A DNA stretch of 13,377 nucleotides, taken from assembly GCA_023414975.1 (NCBI GenBank), contig JAEZMI010000018.1, positions 1 through 13,377 of the forward strand. The letters run 5' to 3'. The DNA comes from Pseudomonadota bacterium. Lineage in GTDB: Bacteria > Pseudomonadota > Alphaproteobacteria > Rhizobiales > Xanthobacteraceae. The notes under the pieces are model-generated. The model worked only from the letters and a program-made list of their open reading frames with translations. It did not search any database and was not told the origin of the DNA. Made by a program: the position numbers and the translations under genes. Of the stretch, positions 1-7,019 are shown piece after piece; within the stretch, counting starts at the first letter, position 1, and every line of letters starts with the position of its first letter.

Positions 1-1
1 C

Positions 2-361
2 CCCGGCGCTTGGTTCGCCATCCGCGCGCGCTTCGCGGCCGACGCGGCGAAGCTGCCAGCGGCGAAGCTCTATGTCGTGACCTCGCCGGATGGGGTAATC
101 GCCCGCCTGGCCGCCCGCGAACTCGCGGCGGCAACGGGGACGCCGGTGACGGTGCTGGCCGGCGGAACCGCCGCATGGGAGGCCGCGGGCTTCGCCTTGG
201 AAGCCGCGCCCGAACGCCTCGCCTCCCCGCCGGAAGATGTCCTGCTCAAGGCCTTCGAGCGTCGGGAAAAGCGGGATGACGCGATGCGCGACTATCTGCA
301 ATGGGAGCTCGACCTCGTCGCACAGGTTCGCCGTGACGGCACCATCCAGTTCCGCCTTTGA
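2..361 (+). CDS. Rhodanese-like sulfurtransferase, C-terminal part (5' end outside window)
   Basis: Open frame entering from the left edge (first full codon at base 2) and ending at TGA 359-361; about 119 residues are visible. The core reads as the second half of a rhodanese domain: strand LYVVTSPDG, helix ARLAARELAA, then VTVLAGGTAAW, the usual GG-x-x-x-W end of the fold. Where an active rhodanese carries the persulfide-forming Cys in its CxxGxR-type loop, this domain has TSPDGVIA, so the visible domain cannot use the normal mechanism. Rhodaneses often occur as several domains in one chain with a Cys-less last copy, so an active domain may lie upstream, outside the window. A charged tail of about 45 residues follows the domain. 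The stop lies 19 bases before the next start codon, so it may share a transcript with the SDR-fold gene. The family call rests on the fold pattern; the reaction is unproven. Confidence 0.75.
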   Translation, partial: PGAWFAIRARFAADAAKLPAAKLYVVTSPDGVIARLAARELAAATGTPVTVLAGGTAAWEAAGFALEAAPERLASPPEDVLLKAFERREKRDDAMRDYLQWELDLVAQVRRDGTIQFRL

Positions 362-380
362 TCTATCGGAAGACATCGCT

Positions 381-1145
381 ATGAGCTCTGGAACCAACCG
401 CCCGCTCACCGGCAAGGTCGCCCTCGTCACCGGCTCGGCGCGGCGCATAGGCCGCGAGAGCGCCCTTCTGCTGGCGCGCGAGGGCGCGCATGTTGTGGTG
501 CATGCCAAATCGTCCAAGGACGAGATCGAGGCCGTCGCGGCCGAGATCCGCGCCGAGGGCGGCAGCGCCTCGGCGCTGCTGGCGGATATTTCGGTGGAAG
601 CCGAGGCCCGGCATCTCGTCGAGAGCATCGTCAACGAGATTGGCAGCCTCGACATCCTCGTGAACAACGCCGCCGTGCGCGGCGAGAAGCCGTTCACGGA
701 GCTCGATCTCGCGACCTTCCGCGCGGTTTATTCGGTCACGGTCGAAGGGGCCTTCCTCGTCACCCGCGCAGCCGTGCCCTCGATGATCCGCGGCGGCTTC
801 GGGCGCATCATCACCATTGGCGGGGTGAGCGCGCATTCCGGGGTGTTCCACCGCGTCCATGTCGCCACCGCCAAGGCGGCGCTGGTCGGCTTCACGAAGG
901 CGCTGGCCGTCGAGCTGGGCGAGCATGGCATCACCGCCAACATCGTGGTGCCCGGCCGCATCGGTGGCGCGCGCTCCAAGACCTCCGGCGCCGGCGGCGC
1001 CTTTCCGGGCGGCGGGCATCTCGTGGTCGGTCATGAAGGCACGCCGCGCAATGTCGCCGAGTTCGTGCGCACCCTGGCCATGCCCACGGGCGACTTCATC
1101 ACCGGCCAGACCATTCATGTGAATGGCGGCATGTATCTGCCGTGA
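381..1145 (+). CDS. SDR-fold protein with degenerate catalytic tetrad
   Basis: 254 residues, the usual length for a classical short-chain dehydrogenase/reductase. ATG 381 is preferred over an upstream in-frame start at 237 because that extension overlaps the rhodanese gene and looks non-coding. The nucleotide-binding motif TGSARRIG (17-24), the structural NNAA (95-98), a FabG-like GRIITIG strand (141-147) and the terminal TGQTIHVNGG (241-250) are all present. Aligned by eye with FabG, the catalytic Asn is Thr120, the Ser is Gly148 and the Tyr is Val161 (HVATAK in place of YxxxK); only Lys165 remains. The protein should bind NAD(P)H, but classical keto reduction or alcohol oxidation is doubtful. 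It may use another residue (His160 is adjacent) or belong to a divergent, non-redox clade. It sits 19 bases after the rhodanese gene and ends just before a strong hairpin. Confidence 0.85.
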   Translation: MSSGTNRPLTGKVALVTGSARRIGRESALLLAREGAHVVVHAKSSKDEIEAVAAEIRAEGGSASALLADISVEAEARHLVESIVNEIGSLDILVNNAAVRGEKPFTELDLATFRAVYSVTVEGAFLVTRAAVPSMIRGGFGRIITIGGVSAHSGVFHRVHVATAKAALVGFTKALAVELGEHGITANIVVPGRIGGARSKTSGAGGAFPGGGHLVVGHEGTPRNVAEFVRTLAMPTGDFITGQTIHVNGGMYLP

Positions 1146-1150
1146 GGCGA

Positions 1151-1174
1151 CGCGTGCCGGCGAACCGGCACGCG
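1151..1174. terminator. Perfect 10-bp hairpin, likely bidirectional terminator
   Basis: Arm CGCGTGCCGG (1151-1160), loop CGAA, arm CCGGCACGCG (1165-1174). The stem is fully complementary and begins 5 bases after the SDR-fold stop codon. It also lies immediately beyond the end of the - strand rhodanese remnant (stop at 1177-1179), a typical place for a terminator between convergent units. No long T-run follows on either strand, so intrinsic termination is inferred from stem strength and position. Confidence 0.55.
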
Positions 1175-1176
1175 CG

Positions 1177-1437
1177 TCATTCTCGGTCAAAGGCCCGGAA
1201 ACGCACCAGCGCCGGCTGGTCGACGCCGCTGCGGAATTCGAGGCGCTCGGTGACCCAGTTCTGCATGCCGCCCGCCAGGGTAAGCACCAGTCGCCCGGCA
1301 TTTGGCCCGAACTCGGCCGCCGCCAGAGCGGCGATGCGGCCCTCCCATGAGGTCATGATCACCGGCCTCTCTCCCGGCACGTAGCGGCACACGCGACGAT
1401 AGGGCGGGGCCGGCTCCAGAACGAAGCCTAGGCATGC
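1177..1437 (-). pseudogene. Remnant of a Cys-less rhodanese domain
   Basis: The - strand frame ending at TGA 1177-1179 reads as protein only over its last 80 or so codons. RPVIMTSWEGRIAALAAAEF followed by LVLTLAGGMQNW matches, nearly position for position, the last rhodanese domain at the left end of the window (LYVVTSPDGVIARLAARELA, then VTVLAGGTAAW). Both copies lack the active-site Cys. Upstream of about base 1437 the frame becomes low-complexity and shows no family signature. There is no ATG with a ribosome site at a sensible place; only GTG 1392 or an internal ATG could serve as starts, giving 71 residues or fewer. The best reading is the 3' leftover of a second rhodanese gene in inverted orientation. 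A short expressed protein cannot be excluded. The left boundary of similarity is approximate. Confidence 0.45.
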
Positions 1438-1573
1438 CCGAGCGGAAATACGTCCTGATCTTCCCCCGGTACTTTGGGCGGTTCCTCCACCGCGGCCGGT
1501 GGATCGAGGGAATAATTCCAGTTCGGCTAAGGCATGCTCGCCGGGATTTCGACGTTGTCGCCAAGGGGCACTC
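1438..1573. other. Non-coding stretch before the solute-binding protein gene
   Basis: Together with the hairpin and remnant this makes the 428-base gap between the SDR-fold gene and the next intact gene. I see no convincing frame here on either strand. The promoter of the following gene should lie here or within the remnant, but I cannot point to a clear -35/-10 pair. Confidence 0.4.
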
Positions 1574-2425
1574 GTGAACCGGCCAAGCCCGCACATTAAC
1601 CGGCCAAGCCTGCACATTCCCTTTCTCCGGGCGGCCTGCCTCTGGGCGCTGGTGGCGAGCGCGTCTTTGGCGGCGGTCGGCATGGTCGCCTCCGCCACGC
1701 CCGCCCCGACCCCTTCGACTCCCCTGCGCATCGGCGTCACCCATCTGCCCGCCAAGGCTGATGTTCCCGCGGCGCGGGTCTACACCGAGGACAGCTTCGA
1801 TCTCGATCTCGCCGCCGAGATCGGCCGGCGGCTGGGCCGACCGGTGGTGCTGGTCGATACCGGCCATGAGGAGGCACCAGATACGCTTATCGGCGGCCGG
1901 GTCGATGCGCTGGTGCTCCGGTTGCCGGAAGGCACCACTGACCTGCCCGCGCTCGATGTGCTGCCGGCGGGCTATAGCTCGTCGCTGACGGTAGCGATGC
2001 GCACCGATACATCGGTGAGGCGCTGGGAAGACCTCGCCGGCCGCACGGTCTGCGTGGCGCAGGCCAACCAGCAGGCCCAGCTGCTGGCCCGAAGCCTCGG
2101 TGCCACGGTGGTGGTGCAGCCGGTTCCCGCCTTGTCGCTCATGCGCGTGCGAACCGGGGAGTGCGACGCGGCGCTTCACGACGAAACCACGCTCACGGCG
2201 CTCTTCGCCGATCCCGAATGGAAGAAGTTCTCCGCCACCCTGCCCCCGCGCGACGCCACAGAGCTCGCCGTGGTGCTGCCGCGCACAGGCGGGCCCGAGG
2301 CAGAGGCCCTGCGGGCGGCCATTCCCACCGGTGACCACCCGTTCTGGGAAGCGCGCGTGGCGCAATGGGCGCGGGATGTCGCGCTGGAAGTCTATCTTGA
2401 TCAGGATGCCCCCGATTGCCACTGA
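1574..2425 (+). CDS. Exported family-3 solute-binding protein
   Basis: 283 residues from GTG 1574, chosen because AAGGGG (1563-1568) sits five bases upstream and the in-frame codons before it look non-coding. The N-terminus carries two near-identical seven-residue units (NRPSPHI, NRPSLHI), then a hydrophobic signal segment (about residues 17-43, ending around ASA-TP). The mature part follows the bacterial extracellular solute-binding type 3 plan: LRIGVTHLPA at the start, FDLDLAAEIGRRLGRPV, RWEDLAGRTVCVAQ as the hinge-lobe strand, and VRTGECDAALHDE as the returning strand. Its stop overlaps the SCO gene start by 10 bases, so the two are translationally coupled. No permease or ATPase accompanies it, so it may be a sensor or an accessory protein for a periplasmic oxidase, as in the quinoprotein-dehydrogenase-associated binding proteins, rather than an importer subunit. 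Its ligand is unknown. Confidence 0.75.
   Translation: MNRPSPHINRPSLHIPFLRAACLWALVASASLAAVGMVASATPAPTPSTPLRIGVTHLPAKADVPAARVYTEDSFDLDLAAEIGRRLGRPVVLVDTGHEEAPDTLIGGRVDALVLRLPEGTTDLPALDVLPAGYSSSLTVAMRTDTSVRRWEDLAGRTVCVAQANQQAQLLARSLGATVVVQPVPALSLMRVRTGECDAALHDETTLTALFADPEWKKFSATLPPRDATELAVVLPRTGGPEAEALRAAIPTGDHPFWEARVAQWARDVALEVYLDQDAPDCH
1577..1618 (+). repeat. Tandem 21-bp duplication at the gene's 5' end
   Basis: Two adjacent copies, 1577-1597 and 1598-1618, differing at a single base (C1590 versus T1611). Each begins AACCGGCCAAG and ends GCACATT. The first starts immediately after the GTG start codon of the solute-binding protein, so each unit adds seven in-frame residues (NRPS-P/L-HI) before the signal peptide. 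Confidence 0.9.
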
Positions 2426-3012
2426 ATCGTCGAACCCTCATCGCCACCGTCGCGGCCGGACTCATCGCCGTGCCCCCATCCCTGGCCGCGCCGTCGTCCG
2501 CCGGCCCCGCCGTTGCGGGCACCGCGCCGACCAATCCTGAACGCTTCGTTCTGACCACCCATGATGGACGCCCGCTGAGCGATGCGGATCTGCGCGGGCG
2601 CCCCTATGCCCTGTTCTTCGGCTTCACCCACTGCCCGGAGATATGCCCCACCGCGCTGTTCGAGCTGACGCAGGTGCTGGGAGAGCTGGGGCCCGCAGCC
2701 GACAGGCTCGGCGTTTTCTTCGTCACCGTCGACCCCGAACGCGACACCCCCGAACAGCTCGCCCTCTATCTCAGCTCGTTCGACCCGCGCATCGTCGGCC
2801 TCCACGGCAGCGCGGAGGCGACCGCGCGGGCAGCCGGCGCGTTCAAGGCCACCTATCGACGGATTCCGACTGAAGGCAGCGACTACACGATGGAGCACAC
2901 GGCGCTGATCTTCCTCGTCGACCGCGAGGGGCGCTATTTCGACCGCATCGACTACCGGGCGCCGCATGAGGAGCAGGTCGCACGCTTCCGGCGCCTTCTG
3001 GCGGCGCCGTGA
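2416..3012 (+). CDS. SCO1/SenC-family copper chaperone / thiol-disulfide protein
   Basis: 198 residues from TTG 2416, inside the end of the preceding gene; no in-frame ATG fits the N-terminus. NRRTLIATVAAGLIAVPPSLA (4-24) is an export signal, and the paired arginines allow Tat export. The thioredoxin-like domain follows, with FFGFTHCPEICPT (68-79) giving the copper-binding Cys73 and Cys77, FVTVDPERDTPE (102-113), and the third ligand His161 in MEHTALIFLVD. All three metal ligands of the SCO family are therefore intact. SCO proteins load copper into periplasmic or membrane cupro-enzymes, classically the CuA site of cytochrome oxidase. No oxidase subunit lies nearby. The partner here is a MauG-like diheme protein starting in a four-base overlap, so maturation of another copper or quinone enzyme is more likely. 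Confidence 0.88.
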   Translation: MPLNRRTLIATVAAGLIAVPPSLAAPSSAGPAVAGTAPTNPERFVLTTHDGRPLSDADLRGRPYALFFGFTHCPEICPTALFELTQVLGELGPAADRLGVFFVTVDPERDTPEQLALYLSSFDPRIVGLHGSAEATARAAGAFKATYRRIPTEGSDYTMEHTALIFLVDREGRYFDRIDYRAPHEEQVARFRRLLAAP

Positions 3013-4112
3013 CGGAAGGCGCGCCCTCGCCTGCCTCCCGACGCCGGCGCTTGCGGCTCGCAATTCTCGTCGCGGCCTGCGGGCCTATGGCAGCGTCCGT
3101 CACGGGGCCCGCGGAACGCCCGCCAGATCTGCGCGGTCTCTACGCCCGCCCTCCCGCGGCCTGGCCGCCGGCTTCGGTCGACACGACCGTCGCCTTTGTC
3201 GAACTCGGCGCATTGAAGCGCCACCCGCCCCCCGATGAGCCGCAGCGCCGGCTCGGAGAACGGCTGTTCCACGATCCCCGCCTGTCGGCCTCCGGCACCA
3301 TGAGCTGTGCCACCTGCCACAATCCGGCGCAGGGTTGGTCCAATGCGCAGCCGCTGCCGACGGGCGCGCCGCTCGCCGGGCGGCACGTTCCCGCGCTATC
3401 TGGCGTCGGCTATCGCGCCAGCTTCGGCTGGGACGGCGCCGCCCCATCACTCGCCCGGCAATCGCTCCGGCCGCTGCTCGATCCGAACGAGATGGGCAAC
3501 CCTGACCTGCCCAGCGTGGCGGCGCGCCTGCGCGCGGACCCGGCCTATGCGCCGCTCGCCAAGGCCGCCTTTGGCGAGGCTCAGATGAACGTCGCCGGCC
3601 TCATCGAGGCTCTCGTCGCCTTCCAGTCCGGCCTTGAAGAGGAGACGCGCTTCGACCGTTTCGCCCGCGGCGAGACGCGCGCGCTGACCGATCAGGAGAT
3701 CCATGGTCTGCACCTGTTTCGCACCAAGGCGGGCTGCGCTAACTGCCATCACGGGCCGCTGCTGACCGATGAGGGCTTCCACAATCTCGGCCTCGCGGCG
3801 CCGGGCGAGCCGCGCGAGGACCTCGGGCGCTGGCGGGTGACCGGGCGCGATGACGATGCCGGACGCTTCCGCACGCCCAGCCTGCGCCATGTTGGGCGCA
3901 CCGCGCCCTACATGCACAGTGGCCTGTTCCCGACGCTGGAGGGGGTCGTCAATTTCTACGCGCGGGGCGGCGGCGATGTGCCTACGCGCAGCTCGGCGGA
4001 GGGGCGAGATCCGCGCCATCGCGCGGCCGCACGAATCGATCCGCTGGTGAGGCCCCTGGCGCTCGACGCCGACGAAAAGGCCGCACTCGTCGCCTTTCTG
4101 AACACTCTATAA
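3009..4112 (+). CDS. Diheme cytochrome c peroxidase / MauG-like protein
   Basis: 367 residues from GTG 3009, overlapping the SCO stop (GTGA). Arginine-rich N-terminus and a hydrophobic stretch (RRRRLRLAILVAACGPMAAS, 11-30) form an export signal. Two heme c attachment motifs are seen: CATCH (100-104) and CANCH (243-247). Around them lie the usual family blocks: RRLGERLFHDPRLSASGTMSC, WDGAAPSLARQ, LLDPNEMGN, LFRTKAGCANCHHGP, FRTPSLRHVGRTAPYMHSG (287-305), LEGVVNFYARGG. The family reduces peroxide or, in MauG, performs long-range oxidative maturation of a partner protein. Deciding between the two needs the axial ligand of the second heme, which I cannot assign safely by eye. Coupling to a SCO chaperone favours a maturation or copper-oxidase role. 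The gene ends at TAA 4110-4112, in an abrupt drop of GC content. Confidence 0.88.
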   Translation: MTEGAPSPASRRRRLRLAILVAACGPMAASVTGPAERPPDLRGLYARPPAAWPPASVDTTVAFVELGALKRHPPPDEPQRRLGERLFHDPRLSASGTMSCATCHNPAQGWSNAQPLPTGAPLAGRHVPALSGVGYRASFGWDGAAPSLARQSLRPLLDPNEMGNPDLPSVAARLRADPAYAPLAKAAFGEAQMNVAGLIEALVAFQSGLEEETRFDRFARGETRALTDQEIHGLHLFRTKAGCANCHHGPLLTDEGFHNLGLAAPGEPREDLGRWRVTGRDDDAGRFRTPSLRHVGRTAPYMHSGLFPTLEGVVNFYARGGGDVPTRSSAEGRDPRHRAAARIDPLVRPLALDADEKAALVAFLNTL

Positions 4113-4212
4113 AATACTTTTTCTATAGATTTAATTGACATAAAGCGCGACGAGTGATGAGCTTGGCGTCTTGTCACAGTTGCCATTCGCGCCGCACACG
4201 AGGTGCAAGCTC
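4113..4212 (+). promoter_or_regulatory. AT-rich control region before the monooxygenase gene
   Basis: A hundred-base gap whose first 30 bases are strikingly AT-rich compared with everything around. Features seen: an imperfect inverted repeat CTATA (4107-4111) / TATAG (4124-4128) enclosing a T-run, which could end transcription of the previous trio; the palindrome TCTATAGA (4122-4129); a perfect TTGACA (4135-4140) that suits a -35 box, though no good -10 follows at 16-18 bases; and GAGG (4200-4203), nine bases before the ATG. A very similar AT-rich block lies before the importer genes. Confidence 0.5.
4122..4135 (+). promoter_or_regulatory. Candidate operator box, copy 1
   Basis: TCTATAGATTTAAT, 77 bases before the monooxygenase start codon. 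It agrees with the box at 8613-8626 at 11 of 14 bases (TCTA-y-AGATT-w-r-AT), within two otherwise unrelated intergenic regions. The core TCTATAGA is a perfect palindrome, as expected for a dimeric regulator. The link to a specific protein is inference; the DecR-like regulator encoded nearby is the first candidate. Confidence 0.35.
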
Positions 4213-5556
4213 ATGAGCCATCCGCGTCAGCTCTCCTTGAACGTCTTCGTCTATCCCGGCGGCCATCATGAAGCCGCGTGGCGCTATGAGGGCACGGACA
4301 CGGCGCGCCTTCTCGACATCACCTATTATCAGGAGCTGGCGCGGAGGGCCGAAGCCGCTCACTTCGACGCCCTGTTCTTCGCCGATGGGCCCGTGCTGGC
4401 GGACAATATCCGCTACGCCGCCCGCTTCCGGGTGGAGCCGATCACCTGGCTGTCCGCGATCGCGGCCGCCACCTCGCATATCGGGCTCATCGCCACCGCC
4501 TCCACCTCCTATTACGAGCCCTACAACCTCGCACGCCTCTTCGCCTCGCTCGACCACATCAGTGGCGGGCGCGCCGGCTGGAACATCGTCACCACCTCGG
4601 CCGCGCAGGCGGCGCAGAATTTCGGCCTCAGCGAGCACCCCGTTCATGCGGAGCGCTATGAGCGCAGCCGCGAGTTCGTCGAGGTCGTCACCAAGCTGTG
4701 GGACAGCTGGGAAGACGGAGCCGTCATCGCCGATCAGGCGAGCGGGCTCTTCGCCGACGACGCCCGCATCCACTCCATCGAGCACATCGGCAGGCACTTC
4801 AAAGTGCGCGGGGCGCTGAACACGCCGCGCACGCCGCAGGGCCGGCCGGTCTATGTCCAGGCCGGCTCCTCCGAGGACGGGCGTTCCTTCGCCACGCTCT
4901 ATGCCGAAGCGATCTTCACCGCCCACCAGACACTGCCGAGCGCCCAGGCCTTCTACGCCGACATCAAGCGCCGCGCGGTCGCGCTCGGCCGGCAGCCGGA
5001 GCACATCAAGGTGCTGCCGGGCCTCAGCCCCTTCATCGGCTCCACCCAGGCAGAGGCCGATGCGCTGGAAGCCGAGTTCAACGAACTGATCCAGCCGGAA
5101 TATTCACTCGACCAGCTCAAGCGGATGACGGGCATCGACCTTCACGGCCACAGCCTTGATGGGCCGTTTCCGCGCCATCTGCTGGACCTTGACGGCGCCA
5201 TCGGCACCGCGAGCCGTTTCCAGCTCATCGTCGACATCCTCGACCGCGAGAACCCGACCATCCGCCAGCTCATCAACCGGCTCGCCGGGGCGCGCGGCCA
5301 TTTCGTCATCGCCGGCACGCCCGAGCGCATCGCCGACGAGATCCAGCTCTGGTTCGAGAACGGCGCGGCAGACGGCTTCAACATCATGCCGCCGTGGCTG
5401 ACCGGCGGCTTCGACATCTTCGCCGAAGAGGTCGTGCCGATCCTGCGCCGCCGGGGCCTGTTCCGCAGGAAGTACAGCGGCGCGACCCTGCGCGACCATT
5501 TTGGCCTGCCGCGTCCGGAAAGCCGCTTCTCCCGCGCCGTGCGGGCCAGCGCCTGA
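4213..5556 (+). CDS. FMNH2-dependent monooxygenase, NtaA/SnaA/DszA family
   Basis: 447 residues from ATG 4213 (GAGG nine bases upstream), the usual length for this branch of the bacterial-luciferase-like superfamily. The signature opening is clear: LSLNVFVYPGGHHEAAWRY (7-25), then FDALFFADGP (51-60), the insert-bearing region GGRAGWNIVTT (118-128), HFKVRGALNTPRTPQG (195-210), PVYVQAGSSEDGRSFA (212-227) and a GTPERIAD motif before the C-terminal helices. Members use FMNH2 from a separate reductase plus O2 to cleave C-N or C-S bonds in nitrilotriacetate, pristinamycin precursors, dibenzothiophene sulfone (DszA) and alkyl sulfones. There is no signal peptide; the enzyme is cytoplasmic. Its neighbours (a nitroreductase-like flavoprotein, an Ssu-type importer and DszB-like proteins) favour a sulfur substrate. 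Four bases separate it from the next start, so the two genes are co-translated. Confidence 0.9.
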   Translation: MSHPRQLSLNVFVYPGGHHEAAWRYEGTDTARLLDITYYQELARRAEAAHFDALFFADGPVLADNIRYAARFRVEPITWLSAIAAATSHIGLIATASTSYYEPYNLARLFASLDHISGGRAGWNIVTTSAAQAAQNFGLSEHPVHAERYERSREFVEVVTKLWDSWEDGAVIADQASGLFADDARIHSIEHIGRHFKVRGALNTPRTPQGRPVYVQAGSSEDGRSFATLYAEAIFTAHQTLPSAQAFYADIKRRAVALGRQPEHIKVLPGLSPFIGSTQAEADALEAEFNELIQPEYSLDQLKRMTGIDLHGHSLDGPFPRHLLDLDGAIGTASRFQLIVDILDRENPTIRQLINRLAGARGHFVIAGTPERIADEIQLWFENGAADGFNIMPPWLTGGFDIFAEEVVPILRRRGLFRRKYSGATLRDHFGLPRPESRFSRAVRASA

Positions 5557-5560
5557 CGCC

Positions 5561-6988
5561 ATGACCGGAACGGGGCACGCGAAGCTGGTCATCATCGGAG
5601 GCGGTTTTGCCGGCGCGGTGACGGCGCTCAAGACCATCACCAGCGCCCCCGGTGGGCTCGACATCGTCATCGTCGAGCCGTCGGCCCGGCTCGGGCGCGG
5701 CATCGCCTACGCCACCGGCGAGGGCGATCATGTGGTCAATGGCCTTGCCGGCAGTTTCGCGCTCGATCCCGATCGGCCGGAGCATTTTCTCGACTGGCTC
5801 TCCGCCAAGGTTGCCGCTGGCTTGTGGGCGCCGCCGGCCGGAACGCCGCTCGCCGGCTCGTCGCCGCCGCGCCAGCTCTATGGCGCCTATGTCGAGGAGG
5901 TGCTGACGGCAGCGCTCCGCGACACGCGCGGGCGGGTTCGGCTGGAACACCGGCGCGACCGGGCGGTCGACATCGCTGACGGCGCTGTGATCCTCGCCTC
6001 GGGCGAACGGCTCGCGGCGGGCGCGGTCGTGCTGGCAACCGGTCTATTTCGGCGCGAGCCGGCGATTGCCGCCTGTGTTGCCGGTCATCCCGGCTATGTC
6101 GGTGATCCCTTCGCACCCGGCTCCTTCGACGCCGTGGCTGGCGCCGACAGGATGCTGATCCTCGGCTGTGGCCTCACCATGCTCGACGCCGTCATCAGCG
6201 CCGAGCGCCACGGCTTCCGCGGTCGATATACGGTGATTTCGCGCAGCGGGCTGACCGTCGCGCCGCGGCGTGAGGTTCCCGCCTGGCCGGGTCAGGCACC
6301 CGCCGCGCGGACAGCCGCCGAGGTGCTGCGCTGGATCCAGCATGAGCGCCGCGCCGTGCGGGCGGCCGGCGAGGACTGGCAACGCCTGCCGGCATTGTTC
6401 CGCCAGCACACCCGTGCGATCTGGGCGGGACTGAACGGGCGGGAGCGCACCCGCCTGTTGCGGCGCCTCGTTCCGTTCTGGAATCTGGCCCAGCACCGGG
6501 CCGCCCCCTCCTCTTATGTCGTCTTCGAGCGCGCGCAGAAGCAGGGTCGCCTTGAGACGCTGGCCGGCACGGTCACAAGGCTCGACGTCCGGGACGGGCG
6601 TCTGGTCGCCGCGCTGCGGGCGCGCGGTAGCGGCGCCGTCAACGAATTGGAAGCCGACATCGTCGTCAGCGCGCTTGGCTACGCTTTCGACTGGACCCGC
6701 ATTGACGATCCGCTGGTGCGCAATCTGCTCGCGCGCGGGCTCGCCGTGCCGCACCCGGTCGGTCTCGGCATCCGCGGTGCCCCGGACAGCCTGCGGGTGA
6801 TCGACGCACGGGGCCGCCCCTGCGACTGGCTCTTCGCCATCGGCCATCCGTTCCGCGGGGAGCTGTGGGAGTCCAGTTCCATCCGCGAAATCCTCGACCA
6901 GGCCACACGGCTCGGCCCGTGTCTCGCGCGGCACCTTGCCCGCCATGATGCCGTGCCGCTCGCCTCGCCGCCTCTCATTCCGGCCTGA
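5561..6988 (+). CDS. FAD/NAD(P)-binding oxidoreductase-like protein
   Basis: 475 residues from ATG 5561. The N-terminal FAD-binding Rossmann motif is KLVIIGGGFAGAV (8-20); VVEPSARLGRGIAY-like residues 37-50 carry the acidic ribose-binding end. VVLATG (156-161) is the usual second FAD motif, and MLILGCGLTMLDAVISA (198-214) is a second dinucleotide fold for NAD(P)H. SALGYAFDW and LFAIGHPFRGELWE-like blocks follow near the C-terminus. This is the layout of the PF13454-type FAD-NAD(P)-binding family, whose members are mostly uncharacterised; some act as monooxygenases or electron-transfer flavoproteins. Neither a CxxC pair nor a Baeyer-Villiger fingerprint is obvious. Tight coupling to the DszA-family gene suggests it works on the same substrate or supplies reducing power. 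That role is inference. Confidence 0.8.
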   Translation: MTGTGHAKLVIIGGGFAGAVTALKTITSAPGGLDIVIVEPSARLGRGIAYATGEGDHVVNGLAGSFALDPDRPEHFLDWLSAKVAAGLWAPPAGTPLAGSSPPRQLYGAYVEEVLTAALRDTRGRVRLEHRRDRAVDIADGAVILASGERLAAGAVVLATGLFRREPAIAACVAGHPGYVGDPFAPGSFDAVAGADRMLILGCGLTMLDAVISAERHGFRGRYTVISRSGLTVAPRREVPAWPGQAPAARTAAEVLRWIQHERRAVRAAGEDWQRLPALFRQHTRAIWAGLNGRERTRLLRRLVPFWNLAQHRAAPSSYVVFERAQKQGRLETLAGTVTRLDVRDGRLVAALRARGSGAVNELEADIVVSALGYAFDWTRIDDPLVRNLLARGLAVPHPVGLGIRGAPDSLRVIDARGRPCDWLFAIGHPFRGELWESSSIREILDQATRLGPCLARHLARHDAVPLASPPLIPA

Positions 6989-7019
6989 GCCGGACCGTCT
7001 TCAAGGGAGACCGCAATCC

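Noticed and set aside
1428..1540. Direct repeat CTA(A)GGCATGC[C/T]CG at 1428-1440 and 1527-1540, as possible target-site footprint of a lost mobile element
   Set aside because: Short, imperfect and dominated by the self-complementary GGCATGCC core; no inverted ends or transposase trace between the copies.
1187..2422. Long open frame of about 411 codons on the - strand
   Set aside because: It lies antisense to the solute-binding protein gene, is arginine/glycine-rich without family motifs, and is explained by GC-rich codon bias on the coding strand.
4159..4185. Possible sigma-54 promoter (TTGGC ... TTGCC) before the monooxygenase gene
   Set aside because: The GG and GC elements are about 17 bases apart instead of the required 12, and no sigma-54 activator gene is nearby.
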